From Bacteroidales bacterium (GTDB lineage Bacteria > Bacteroidota > Bacteroidia > Bacteroidales > VadinHA17), in contig JAAYUS010000080.1 of NCBI GenBank assembly GCA_012517605.1, positions 1 to 49,233 on the forward strand: DNA of 49,233 nt, in the 5' to 3' direction. Positions 18,438 through 26,836 of the stretch are shown here, one piece after another. Positions within the stretch are counted from its first letter, which is position 1; every line of letters starts with the position of its first letter. Both the position numbers and the translations under genes were made by a program. Under the pieces are notes generated by a model, which was given only the letters and a program-made list of their open reading frames with translations, searched no databases and was not told the DNA's origin.

Positions 18438-19553
18438 TTATTTTTTACCGAAAGCAAGGAGCCTTCCGTCTTCAGTCAGAATAAAAAACCTGTCGCCTGA
18501 AACGGCCGGAGAGCTGCTTACGGGAGCCCCTGTATTAAAGCTCCATATCTTTTTCCCGTCAGCCTGATTAAGCATGTAGACATAACCGTCGAGACTCCCG
18601 AAGATGACCTTTGTGGGGGTAAGGACTGCGGAACCTGTTATCCTCCCGTTTGTTCTGAACTTCCATCTGAGCCTTCCGGTAATGAGGTCATAACAATACA
18701 TATATTTGTCCTCATTTCCCACAACCACTAAATTCCTGCCTATAGCCGGTATTGAAAGAACCGATCCTGAATTTTCATTTGCCTTTACCTCCCAGATCAG
18801 TTTTCCCGTAAGCATATCGAGGCAGTAAAGGTTTCCGTCGTAATCCCCGAAACATGCTTTTCCTCCTGAAAGGGCAGGGGAGGAGGCAATGTACACTCCT
18901 ATCTGGATCGTATCTTTTTCCCTTCCTGTAACTGCATCAGCAACCCTTATGATGCCGTCACATCCTCCGAAAACAATATTATTATTCAACACCGAGGGAG
19001 TTCCGTTCACATAGTTTTCCGTTTCGAGCTTCCACTGAAATCGGCCGTTTACCGGATTAACCGAATGCAGGAAATAGTCATAACTGCCCACTACAATGCC
19101 TGAACTTTTTCCTGTGCTCCAGTAATTTGCCGATCCGACAATCTGGTTGTCGGTCTTGTATTTCCAGAGAAGTTTTCCGGTAGTCCGGTCAACCGAATGC
19201 AGTGAACCATCGCCAAAGCCTGTAATGACACTGTTCCCGTAAACAAGCGGCGGGGATTCTGCGCTCCCGCCTCCTTCATACTTCCACTTCAGTTTACCGT
19301 CATTTTCCACAGCCAGGATGGTGCCCTTGTCAGTTCCGAAGAAAATGGTGCCGCTGCTGATTACAGGAGAGGACCTTGACCTGGTACCTGCTGAATAACT
19401 CCATAATAATGAGGGGGATGAAGTAAGCTCATTGGCAGTAAAACCGGTAAGATCAGATTTACCCCTGAAAACAGGCCATTCCAGTTCCGGATCCTGTGCA
19501 GAAACCGATTGGAAAATAAAAGCAGCTAATATGTATGGCAACAGTTGTTTCAC
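18438..19553 (-). CDS. Secreted PQQ-like (BamB-type) beta-propeller protein
   Basis: This 371-residue protein begins at a GTG at 19553 that overlaps the preceding stop as GTGA; the frame then encodes a clean signal peptide (KQLLPYILAAFIFQSVSAQ). An upstream ATG at 19598 would put 15 extra residues before it and overlap the Fe-S gene by 49 nt. After EWPVFRGKSD come seven to eight short regular blades: DNDGKLKWKYEG-like, DRTTGKLLWKYK, NPVNGRFQWKLE, DAVTGREKD, DMLTGKLIWEVK, DLITGRLRWKFR, NQADGKKIWSFN. No catalytic or cofactor residues of PQQ dehydrogenases are seen. It is probably a periplasmic docking or scaffold protein for the redox operon. Confidence 0.85.
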   Translation of the reverse strand: MKQLLPYILAAFIFQSVSAQDPELEWPVFRGKSDLTGFTANELTSSPSLLWSYSAGTRSRSSPVISSGTIFFGTDKGTILAVENDGKLKWKYEGGGSAESPPLVYGNSVITGFGDGSLHSVDRTTGKLLWKYKTDNQIVGSANYWSTGKSSGIVVGSYDYFLHSVNPVNGRFQWKLETENYVNGTPSVLNNNIVFGGCDGIIRVADAVTGREKDTIQIGVYIASSPALSGGKACFGDYDGNLYCLDMLTGKLIWEVKANENSGSVLSIPAIGRNLVVVGNEDKYMYCYDLITGRLRWKFRTNGRITGSAVLTPTKVIFGSLDGYVYMLNQADGKKIWSFNTGAPVSSSPAVSGDRFFILTEDGRLLAFGKK

Positions 19554-20620
19554 TTTCCTGTTATGTTTCCAAAATGTCCAAGCGCCCCTGTAGGGCATAT
19601 TTCAATACATTTATCAGTCATGGTAGGGAGTATGTTGTCAAAGTCGTCGAAAAGCGGTAGGGAGATTACTGATACAAAACCCCTGTTGACAAAACATAAT
19701 GAGGGTTCTTCCTTTTTATCTCCGGACAACCTCACACATAATCCGCATTTTATACATTTTGCATTTTCAAAAATCAGGCCTGTTTTTATGTTTATTTTCT
19801 TTGATATCGGTGAATTTACGAATTTCCCTTTGGGATCCTTCAATTCAAAATGTTCTGCAAGCTCCCTCAGACGGCAATCATCAGCAGCCCTGCAATCACA
19901 TCTCATGCAACTTCCGGCTTCTTCCACCGCATCCTTTATTTCTGTTATTTCTCTGTGGCGTTTCACCTCAGTTCCGCATTCCTTTAGCCATTCCCTTTGT
20001 TCGGTTTCATCAATCTGACCGATCCTTGATGAAAATCTTTTCTTAAGGTCAACCGGTTTATGATAATCCGAACTGATCCTGACTCCTTTTTCAATTCCGG
20101 ATGAATTGTAAAGGAATATCCTTGTATTGCGTATCGACACAGGAGCATCAATTTTTTTCCTTCTGCAGGCGTTCTCACAGAAAGCCTTGCATGTAAAGCA
20201 ATTAAGGTCGCCTCCTTCTGTTTCGGCAAGAACAAGCTCCCTTGCCTCATCTGTTTTTCCTGCTGATAGGAGGCGATTCATCAGTGGAATATTATAACTC
20301 ATGGGACAAACCACCCTGCACTGACCCTCACATTCGGCCCTGTGTTCTGACAGCAGAAGTGTAACCGCCTTCTTCCGCAGCCGTAAAACTTCATCGCCTG
20401 AAGCATCAATTTCCATATCCTCCTGGCACAGGGATGAGCATGACGGTACAAAGCTGTTTCTCCTTATATCCTTTACAATGCAGACCATGCATGATGAATA
20501 ATGTTCCAGGCCATCGCCATGGCAGAGAGTCGGAATTTGCAGGCCTGCCTTTCTTGCAGCATCAAGAACTGTCTGTCCTTTTTCTGCTTCGACTTCTATA
20601 TCGTCAATTCTTATCTTCAT
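19550..20620 (-). CDS. Iron-sulfur electron-transfer protein ([2Fe-2S], Fer4_20-like and 4Fe-4S domains)
   Basis: This 356-residue protein has three Cys-rich parts. Residues 1-75 form a plant/NuoG-type [2Fe-2S] domain (Cys33, 44, 47, 61). Residues 93-170 have His93-x3-Cys97 then Cys101, Cys105-Pro, IPLMNRLLSAGKTDEA and C141-x2-C-x3-C-x3-C152 RRKKIDAPVSI, the pattern of the Fer4_20 domain of GltD-type proteins. A further Cys group (238, 241, 243, 249) and a C-terminal ferredoxin part (Cys289, 292, 295, 309, 338, 342) follow. It resembles the N-terminal electron-transfer region of NuoG or HydA but ends before any molybdopterin or H-cluster domain. Its start overlaps the NuoEF-like gene by 17 nt. 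It is cytosolic and the likely partner of that flavoprotein. Confidence 0.8.
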   Translation of the reverse strand: MKIRIDDIEVEAEKGQTVLDAARKAGLQIPTLCHGDGLEHYSSCMVCIVKDIRRNSFVPSCSSLCQEDMEIDASGDEVLRLRKKAVTLLLSEHRAECEGQCRVVCPMSYNIPLMNRLLSAGKTDEARELVLAETEGGDLNCFTCKAFCENACRRKKIDAPVSIRNTRIFLYNSSGIEKGVRISSDYHKPVDLKKRFSSRIGQIDETEQREWLKECGTEVKRHREITEIKDAVEEAGSCMRCDCRAADDCRLRELAEHFELKDPKGKFVNSPISKKINIKTGLIFENAKCIKCGLCVRLSGDKKEEPSLCFVNRGFVSVISLPLFDDFDNILPTMTDKCIEICPTGALGHFGNITGK

Positions 20621-23024
20621 TTTTTACATCCACTAGTTCAATGGCGCTTTCAGGGCAGACTACCCTGCAGTTGTCGCATTTCGTACATTTCGACTGGTCT
20701 ATCTCATGTTTCTCATAGGGCCGGAAGTCAATAGCGCCCACAGGACACTCCTGAAAACACTTTGTACACCCTGTGCACTTATCTGTTATTAAGTATTTTA
20801 CAAGATCCCTGCATCTTTTTGCCGGGCATATCCCCCTTGCATGGGCTTCATATTCCTCCCTGAAATATTTAAGGCCGGTAACAACAGGATTGGGCGCTGT
20901 TTTGCCAAGACCGCACAGACTTCCGTCCTTTACCTCATAGCAAAGATTCTCGAGCTCATCTAAATCAGCCAGGGATGCCTTACCCTGACTTAACCTGGTA
21001 AGAATATCGAGCATTTGCTTTGTTCCAACCCTGCAGAATGTACATTTGCCACATGATTGTTTGTGGGTGAAATCAAGAAAATACTTCGCCATGTCAACCA
21101 TGCAGTCTGTATTATCAAGAACTACCATTCCTCCTGATCCCATCATTGCGCCCATTCTTGTAAGCTCTTCATAATCGACAGGCGTTCCGGCCATTTCAGC
21201 AGGAATACAACCTCCTGAAGGGCCTCCTATCTGAACAGCCTTGAATGTCCTTCCCTCTGCCACGCCACATCCTATCTTTTCTACAATATCCCTTACAGAA
21301 ATACCCATGGGGACTTCAATAAGTCCTCCCTTTGCTACCTTCCCTGCAAGTGCAAATACTTTTGTTCCCTTGCTTTTGTCAGTTCCGATTGAGCTGAATG
21401 CCTCAGGGCCGTTATTGATTATCCATGGCACCAGTGCCAGTGTTTCGACATTGTTCACAAGCGTAGGGAAGCCCATGAATCCTTTCTCGGCAGGATAGGG
21501 GGGACGAAGATGAGGAGTACCTCTTTTCCCTTCAAGTGAAGCAATGAGGGCGGTTTCTTCACCACAGACAAAAGCACCGGCTCCTTCGAAAACCTCAATT
21601 TCAAAAGAAAAGTCGCTTCCCAGTATGTTTGATCCTGTCAGCCCTTTATCGGAACATACTTTCAGTGCATTTTTAATACGGGTTACTGCAAGCGGATATT
21701 CCGCGCGTATGTAAAAAATACCCCTGTTGGCGCCTGTTGCAAATCCTGCAATCAGCATTCCTTCGATGATCCGGAATGGGAAAGACTCCAGCAGCATCCT
21801 GTCCATGAATGCGCCAGGGTCACCTTCATCGCCATTGCAAACCACGTATTTTGTTGCGGATACTGATGCGGAAGAGATCTCCCATTTGCGTCCTGTAAGA
21901 AAACCGGCACCGCCTCTTCCCCTCAGTCCGCTGCTCTTAATTGTGCTGATGACTGAGCTCCTGTCGCCTGTCATCAGGACATTTCTCAAAGCACTGAAGC
22001 CACCGAGAAGCTTATATTCATCATAGGAGTCAGGAGTCATCATCCCCCCGTTGAGGGTTGCAAGATGTTTCTGGGCCTGAAGGAAATTATTCAGGGTTTG
22101 TTCCCTGACCTCGCCCGGCAGATTGACGGGACTGTAAAGCATGTCATCCGAAAGAAATGTATCTGCAATATTGTTTATCGTGAACTTTAACTTCTTATTC
22201 AGGGACCTCGGTTTTATGTGTTTCAGCAGAATCTCTTCAACCTGGTCTTTCCTTACATTTGTGTACCTTGTGCTTTTATTTTCAGGGCTGACAATTTCAA
22301 GAAGGGGCGTTTGATTGCATACTCCCACGCATCCGACAGGCTTTACCTTGATATTCAGTTCATAGAATTCACGGATGTCTGAAAGTTTTGAAAGGATCTC
22401 CTTGCTGCCGCCTGCAACACAGCACGATCCAAGACCTATCCTGACTTCAGCATCAAAATCATCCTTTACTGTTTTACTGTCATGGCCCTTCCTGCTTCCC
22501 TGCGATTTCAGGAAATCATTTACTATCTCATTCACCTGGGTCGGTTTAACATGACCATAAGTTTTGTTGTCGATCTGAACCACAGGGGCCAGTGTGCAGC
22601 AGCCGAGACATGCCACTTCCTCAATTGAGAACAGGTTGTCGGGCGAACTGTTCCTCTCTTCAGTTATCTTAAGATCCCTTTTAAAGGCTTCCGAGATCAG
22701 CTGTGAACCTTTGACATGACAGGCAGTCCCTGCACATATCTTAATAGTATGTCTTCCTGCCGGTATATGCCTGAACTGTGAATAGAAAGTTGAAACCCCT
22801 GAAATTTGTCCGGGAGTGATGTCAGTTATCCTGCAAATATGTTTAAGAGCTTCAGAGGGAAGGTAATTGAGCTTCTTCTGGACCTCCTGAAGGATAAGAA
22901 TAACCTTGTTCTTTCCTGTCCCGGTTTCCTTTACCACCGACTCAACAGCAGAATTGATCTCCTCAACTGTCAGAGATTTGCCTTCGCAGTTACAGGCTTT
23001 TATATCTTCCTTTGTGTTTTTCAA
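20604..23024 (-). CDS. Fused NuoE-NuoF/HydB-like NADH dehydrogenase subunit
   Basis: This 806-residue protein has these domains in order: NuoE-like [2Fe-2S] thioredoxin fold (Cys97, 102, 139, 143); a second thioredoxin-like [2Fe-2S] domain (Cys201/202, 232, 236); the NuoF FMN/NADH domain (GLRGRGGAGF 367-375, then GAGAFVCGEETALIASLEG) with its 4Fe-4S site (Cys658, 661, 664, 704); and two C-terminal ferredoxin clusters (Cys750-760 and 780-790). Separate HydC and HydB carry these same parts in electron-bifurcating hydrogenases, so this is a one-chain version. It should oxidise NADH, or reduce NAD+, with FMN in the cytosol. The start is a TTG overlapping the preceding stop (TTGA); no ATG lies near. 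No hydrogenase catalytic subunit is encoded nearby. Confidence 0.9.
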   Translation of the reverse strand: MKNTKEDIKACNCEGKSLTVEEINSAVESVVKETGTGKNKVILILQEVQKKLNYLPSEALKHICRITDITPGQISGVSTFYSQFRHIPAGRHTIKICAGTACHVKGSQLISEAFKRDLKITEERNSSPDNLFSIEEVACLGCCTLAPVVQIDNKTYGHVKPTQVNEIVNDFLKSQGSRKGHDSKTVKDDFDAEVRIGLGSCCVAGGSKEILSKLSDIREFYELNIKVKPVGCVGVCNQTPLLEIVSPENKSTRYTNVRKDQVEEILLKHIKPRSLNKKLKFTINNIADTFLSDDMLYSPVNLPGEVREQTLNNFLQAQKHLATLNGGMMTPDSYDEYKLLGGFSALRNVLMTGDRSSVISTIKSSGLRGRGGAGFLTGRKWEISSASVSATKYVVCNGDEGDPGAFMDRMLLESFPFRIIEGMLIAGFATGANRGIFYIRAEYPLAVTRIKNALKVCSDKGLTGSNILGSDFSFEIEVFEGAGAFVCGEETALIASLEGKRGTPHLRPPYPAEKGFMGFPTLVNNVETLALVPWIINNGPEAFSSIGTDKSKGTKVFALAGKVAKGGLIEVPMGISVRDIVEKIGCGVAEGRTFKAVQIGGPSGGCIPAEMAGTPVDYEELTRMGAMMGSGGMVVLDNTDCMVDMAKYFLDFTHKQSCGKCTFCRVGTKQMLDILTRLSQGKASLADLDELENLCYEVKDGSLCGLGKTAPNPVVTGLKYFREEYEAHARGICPAKRCRDLVKYLITDKCTGCTKCFQECPVGAIDFRPYEKHEIDQSKCTKCDNCRVVCPESAIELVDVKNEDKN

Positions 23025-24739
23025 TTTTCAGAAATGCAAAAAATGTTATTTCTACTTCTTATATAAATGTTTTTATCAGAAAATGCCGGAGTGCAGTCGG
23101 CCGGTTCTCCTATCGGCGATTCAGCGAGCAATTCATATTTTCCGCTTTCCTTAACTATATGCATCATTCCGCTCCGGTCGAGAAACCATACCTTTTCATC
23201 AGCTATCACTGGAGAAGCATAAAACTGATCCATGAAATAATGAGTCCACAGGGTATCGCCCTTCTGTGAGTCATAACAAACAACATCACCATTACCCGTT
23301 GAGAGGAACAGAAATTTGTCGGTTGCTACAGGGCTCGAAACATCGGGGGTGAATGTATTATCTTCCCAGGCGATTGAAGGCCCCGGGCCTGGCTTAATTG
23401 CAGCAAGCCTGGCATAATCGGTTACAGCATATACCATTGAGCTGTTAACTGCAAGGGATGGCGCCACATCGCCTGTAAGAACCTCAAGCGACCAGAGTTC
23501 CTTTCCGGTTGCTGGATCAAAGGCAGTGACTTCCGGATTTCCGTTTATCACAACCTGTGGCTGTCCGTTGAAGTGAGCAATGACAGGGGAGGCCCAGCTT
23601 GCCCTTCCTCGTCTTAGAGTTTCCCATTTCTGTTCACCTGTCGAAGTGTCAAAACCCATGACTGAAACCTTTTCATTCGAATCGAACTGAACTATCAGTA
23701 AGCCATCATATATCACCAGTGAGCATGAATATCCATAGACATTGCTTGGGATTCCGATATTTTTTGACCATTTTTTGTTTCCGTCGTGATCGAAACATAA
23801 AAGGTTTCCGTTGGCAAAGATCGCGCATACCGATTTTTCGTCAGTTGCCACACTTGACACAGCAAGGCCCGCCTCCATATCTGTTTCAGGCGGAACTGCA
23901 GGTTCTCCTTCAATACCTGATCCCGGGGCTGTCCATAAGATCTGCCCGGTATTCTTGTCGAGGCAGTATACTTCGCAGGATTTGCCCTCGGCACCTGTCA
24001 CAAAAAGCCTGTCACCCCATATCACAGGGGAGCTTTTCCCATTCTTCGGAACGGCAGTCTTCCATTTTATGTTCCTGCCTTCTTCCCCGTTCCATTCAAC
24101 CGGATAACCTGAACCGCCTGCAATTGCCCTTCCATCCTTTCCCCTGAAAAACGGATAATTCGTGGCATCGGGTTTGAAATCACCTGCAACAGACCCTGAT
24201 GAAGATTCCCTGTCTTTTTTCCTTTCTTTTCTTTCAGCCCTGGCAGATGCTTTTCCGCTCAGGTCGGGAAGGTCACTCCTTAACATAAATGAGGAAATGA
24301 TCGCGGCAACCGTTAGAAATGCCACAGTGCCGGCCAGATATTTTGCATACAGGGCTTTCTGTGTTACCTGATACTGCCGTTCCCCGGGAATTGAAGGGAT
24401 GCTCTTTTCACTACCGGCTATGATTCTTTGGCATATTACGAAAATGATTGCTCCGGCAAGCAAAAGGTAAGATCCTGTTTCGACCTGACGGCGTGATGCG
24501 AAATAGGCTTTTCTTGCCATGAGGTCAAGGGCTCTTACCTGCTCTGCCTTTAAGGCATTGTCAGGATTTTTATCGTACTCTTCCTTTATGGAACTGATTG
24601 CCGGATTATCGAGCGGATCCATTGCTTTAAGCTGGATCAGGCTCAGCAGCATAGTAATTGCAACAATCAGGGTAAAAACACCGGATCCAATGCTTATTCC
24701 CCTGATTATCTTAAGGTCTTTTTCTTCAAACTTTATCAT
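23021..24739 (-). CDS. Membrane-anchored PQQ-like beta-propeller protein with three TM helices
   Basis: This 572-residue protein starts at ATG 24739, overlapping the NapH-like gene by 14 nt; the open frame upstream lies inside that gene and was excluded. Three hydrophobic helices (GVFTLIVAITMLLSLIQL, SYLLLAGAIIFVICQRIIAG, LAGTVAFLTVAAIISSFML) precede a basic/Ser linker and a PQQ-like propeller that enters at NYPFFRGKDG. It has blades such as DKNTGQILWTAP, DTSTGEQKWETL, DPATGKELWSLE and DSQKGDTLWTHY. By topology the propeller lies outside the membrane. It sits between the NapH-like polyferredoxin and the NuoEF-like subunit, exactly where a membrane partner would be expected. I know of no characterised protein with this architecture. 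Confidence 0.82.
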   Translation of the reverse strand: MIKFEEKDLKIIRGISIGSGVFTLIVAITMLLSLIQLKAMDPLDNPAISSIKEEYDKNPDNALKAEQVRALDLMARKAYFASRRQVETGSYLLLAGAIIFVICQRIIAGSEKSIPSIPGERQYQVTQKALYAKYLAGTVAFLTVAAIISSFMLRSDLPDLSGKASARAERKERKKDRESSSGSVAGDFKPDATNYPFFRGKDGRAIAGGSGYPVEWNGEEGRNIKWKTAVPKNGKSSPVIWGDRLFVTGAEGKSCEVYCLDKNTGQILWTAPGSGIEGEPAVPPETDMEAGLAVSSVATDEKSVCAIFANGNLLCFDHDGNKKWSKNIGIPSNVYGYSCSLVIYDGLLIVQFDSNEKVSVMGFDTSTGEQKWETLRRGRASWASPVIAHFNGQPQVVINGNPEVTAFDPATGKELWSLEVLTGDVAPSLAVNSSMVYAVTDYARLAAIKPGPGPSIAWEDNTFTPDVSSPVATDKFLFLSTGNGDVVCYDSQKGDTLWTHYFMDQFYASPVIADEKVWFLDRSGMMHIVKESGKYELLAESPIGEPADCTPAFSDKNIYIRSRNNIFCISEN

Positions 24740-26012
24740 CCGATCTCTTATTATTAACATGGACAGGGCAATATTTAAAGCATCTGCCGCAACTGTAACA
24801 TTTACCTTTATGAGGCACATAGCCGGCCCTCCTTGTTCTTGTTGCAAGAGAAACGAGGCTCAGGCCGAAGGAAATTCCCAGGAACAGGCCGACCCATGAC
24901 GATCCTTTCCTGAAACGTTCATGAATCTTCAACTCTTCGGCAAAAAGCTCAGTCTCGGTCTTCCCTGCTTCCTTGAAAGCAAGCGCAGCTTTGGATACAG
25001 CCGGAATACCGTTCTCCTTTTCTGCCCTTATCTCCCTGGCAAGCTGTACATTGCTGTTCAGGCCTGTCAATGCTGGTGAAAGATTCCTGAAAAGCAACAA
25101 ACCGCCTGCTGCAAAAAGCGGGATAAGAAGCACATAGACAAGGAACCTCCTTCTTTCCTTCTGCGGTTCTTCAGGAGGTGCTGAAACATCAGAAGGAAGT
25201 ATGGCATCGTACGGGCATACATCTTCGCACAGCCGGCAGTTTGTGCATTCCGCCGGAGTTATTGTAAGGTGCCGCGAAGAAAACCTTGAGAAGATATTGA
25301 GAAGAACGCCGTAAGGGCAGAAATATCTGCAATATGGCCTGTTTATGAATATACCGGCAACCAGGAGAAGCCCTCCGAATATAACCATCGTATAAGGGGC
25401 GTTAAGCCTGAAGATACCTACAAAGGGATCATACCTGCAAATCAGAAACTGGCTTTCGGTTGCCGCCGACAAAACTGCCAGGCCAAGATAGATGAACGGG
25501 ACAGAAATCATAACTGATTCCACTGCTTTCGGAAGTTTAACCGGGCGGAAACCTGTAAGTTCCTGTATCGCGCCCAGCGGACATACACCTGCACAGAAGA
25601 CCCTGCCAAAGGCGAGTGCATAAACAAGCGGTATTATAAAAAACAGCAAAACGGTTATGGGAATTGTATAATCGCTGTTGAAAAGGGCCAGCGCTACGTT
25701 CTGCACCGAACCGACCGGACAAACACACCCTTCCCTGACGAATCCGAAATATGCCAGTGAAAAAACTGATAACCACAGGAGGCCTTCCCTCGAACGTTTC
25801 TTTAAAGCAAGCCATGATGCCAGGGATAATGTACCTATCAGAAGGGCCAGGTCAATATATTCCCAATAAGGCGCTCTCTGCAGCGGCATCTGGTGTTCAG
25901 GATAAACATATCCCGACTCAAATTCCGGTCTGGGAAACCTGTCCTGCGCAACCATTACAGCATGCCATCCCAGCATCAGAAACAACAAAATATATGGTAA
26001 CTTCTTTTTCAA
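24726..26012 (-). CDS. NapH/NosR-like membrane polyferredoxin
   Basis: This 428-residue protein has about six to eight membrane helices. Cysteine motifs sit at helix ends: CVCP (96-99), CAGVCP (140-145) and CRYFCP (228-233), the last two being the CxxxCP type of NapH and NosR. Two 4Fe-4S sites follow, at Cys256-266 (CTNCRLCEDVCP) and Cys405-415 (CYSCGRCFKYCP). NapH/NosR relatives carry electrons across or along the membrane, often from quinol or a flavoprotein. The start is a TTG at 26012; there is no in-frame ATG nearby and the first helix follows directly. It lies 70 nt after the Tat ferredoxin gene, and this gap carries a purine-rich heptamer repeat. Confidence 0.87.
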   Translation of the reverse strand: MKKKLPYILLFLMLGWHAVMVAQDRFPRPEFESGYVYPEHQMPLQRAPYWEYIDLALLIGTLSLASWLALKKRSREGLLWLSVFSLAYFGFVREGCVCPVGSVQNVALALFNSDYTIPITVLLFFIIPLVYALAFGRVFCAGVCPLGAIQELTGFRPVKLPKAVESVMISVPFIYLGLAVLSAATESQFLICRYDPFVGIFRLNAPYTMVIFGGLLLVAGIFINRPYCRYFCPYGVLLNIFSRFSSRHLTITPAECTNCRLCEDVCPYDAILPSDVSAPPEEPQKERRRFLVYVLLIPLFAAGGLLLFRNLSPALTGLNSNVQLAREIRAEKENGIPAVSKAALAFKEAGKTETELFAEELKIHERFRKGSSWVGLFLGISFGLSLVSLATRTRRAGYVPHKGKCYSCGRCFKYCPVHVNNKRSDDKV

Positions 26013-26039
26013 TCTTTTACTCTTTATTTTTAACTTCTT

Positions 26040-26071
26040 CCTTTCTCCTTTCTCCTTTTTCCTTTCTCCTT
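26040..26071. repeat. Heptamer tandem repeat before the NapH-like gene
   Basis: About four and a half copies of CCTTTCT occur on the plus strand. Read in the direction of the genes this is AGAAAGG, creating several AAGGAG stretches 28-60 nt upstream of a TTG start. It fills the only sizeable gap inside the 12-gene operon. Repeats of this kind change copy number by slippage. Confidence 0.6.
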
Positions 26072-26082
26072 ATGCTCAGATC

Positions 26083-26658
26083 CTACTCTCCTCCAACCTT
26101 CTTCTCCTTCGGAATATACTGCATCCTGTCGCTCACCCGTGACACTGCATCCGACGGGCAATTTCTTGCAATTGAGCATTCATTGCAATATACGCACAGA
26201 TCCTGGTTGATCTGGAGATATAGTGAGCCGTTGCCGAAATCAGCGCATCCCTTGACACATTTTCCGCAACCATCGCAGAGGTCCTCATTAATGGTATATT
26301 CAAAATATGGTTCCTCGACAAATTTTCTTGTTATTGCAGCGGTAGGGCACATCTGATCCTCTGCCGCGGTGCTGATTGTCTTCACTCCCTGCCGAAGATA
26401 TCCTCCGCACAGGTCGCAATAACCGCACATAACATATGCATGCACGGCCTTGACAGCAGACGGAGTCAGAACACAATTGGTCTTGCACTGACCGCATTGA
26501 GTACATTTGTGGGGATCAATCTGCCATACATTCCCTGATGCTGAGACCTTCTTCGAAAGTACCAATGGAAGGCCTATAACCGGAGCAACAACAAGAATCT
26601 TTCCGGCTTTACGGACAAAATCCCTCCTTGACTGGTATATGTTCTTTTTCTCTTTCAT
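26083..26658 (-). CDS. Tat-exported four-cluster ferredoxin, NapG-like
   Basis: This 191-residue protein has a twin-arginine signal: SRRDFVRK at 10-17 followed by a hydrophobic stretch (ILVVAPVIGLPLVL). Sixteen cysteines form four 4Fe-4S sites: 52/55/58/62, 78/81/84/104, 128/131/134/138 and 155/158/161/167. This is the plan of NapG and related periplasmic ferredoxins, which are folded with their clusters before Tat export and work with a NapH partner; a NapH-like gene is next in the operon. The start ATG lies 7 nt after the 56-aa gene. The signal may stay uncleaved as a membrane anchor. The periplasmic location follows from the Tat motif. Confidence 0.88.
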   Translation of the reverse strand: MKEKKNIYQSRRDFVRKAGKILVVAPVIGLPLVLSKKVSASGNVWQIDPHKCTQCGQCKTNCVLTPSAVKAVHAYVMCGYCDLCGGYLRQGVKTISTAAEDQMCPTAAITRKFVEEPYFEYTINEDLCDGCGKCVKGCADFGNGSLYLQINQDLCVYCNECSIARNCPSDAVSRVSDRMQYIPKEKKVGGE

Positions 26659-26665
26659 CTCTTAG

Positions 26666-26836
26666 TCATTTTTTTCTGTCACATTCGCTCTTTCCGCTGC
26701 AAGACGATTTCACGGGACAGCCTGAACAACCGCTGCCTGAAACAACCCGGTTCCCGACTGCAAAAACAATAAAGGCGAGAAGAAGCCATAATCCTGCTCT
26801 GACGATGCTTTTTATGAAACCTGTTCTGTCTGTCAT
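26666..26836 (-). CDS. Small Cys-rich single-TM protein, 56 aa
   Basis: This 56-residue protein is MTDRTGFIKSIV, then one membrane helix (AGLWLLLAFIVFAVG), then a Cys tail CSGCPVKSSC...C. Layout and size resemble the FeoB-associated Cys-rich membrane proteins, which are short helices with a Cys-rich metal- or cluster-binding tail. The ATG at 26836 overlaps the stop of the upstream propeller gene as ATGA, and the stop lies 7 nt before the Tat ferredoxin start. This tight placement strongly supports a real gene despite its size. There is no feoA or feoB nearby. A role as a small metal/Fe-S accessory is inference. Confidence 0.75.
   Translation of the reverse strand: MTDRTGFIKSIVRAGLWLLLAFIVFAVGNRVVSGSGCSGCPVKSSCSGKSECDRKK

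Noticed and set aside
19554-19598. ATG 19598 as start of the secreted propeller
   Set aside because: It would put 15 non-conserved residues before the signal peptide; GTG 19553 overlaps the preceding stop (GTGA) and starts at the signal.
19550-23024. [FeFe]-hydrogenase operon (HydABC)
   Set aside because: The HydB/HydC-like domains are present, but there is no H-cluster domain or HydEFG maturase gene in the window.
24740-24847. Longer N-terminus for the three-TM propeller starting at 24847
   Set aside because: The extra frame lies inside the NapH-like gene; ATG 24739 gives a normal start and a 14-nt overlap.
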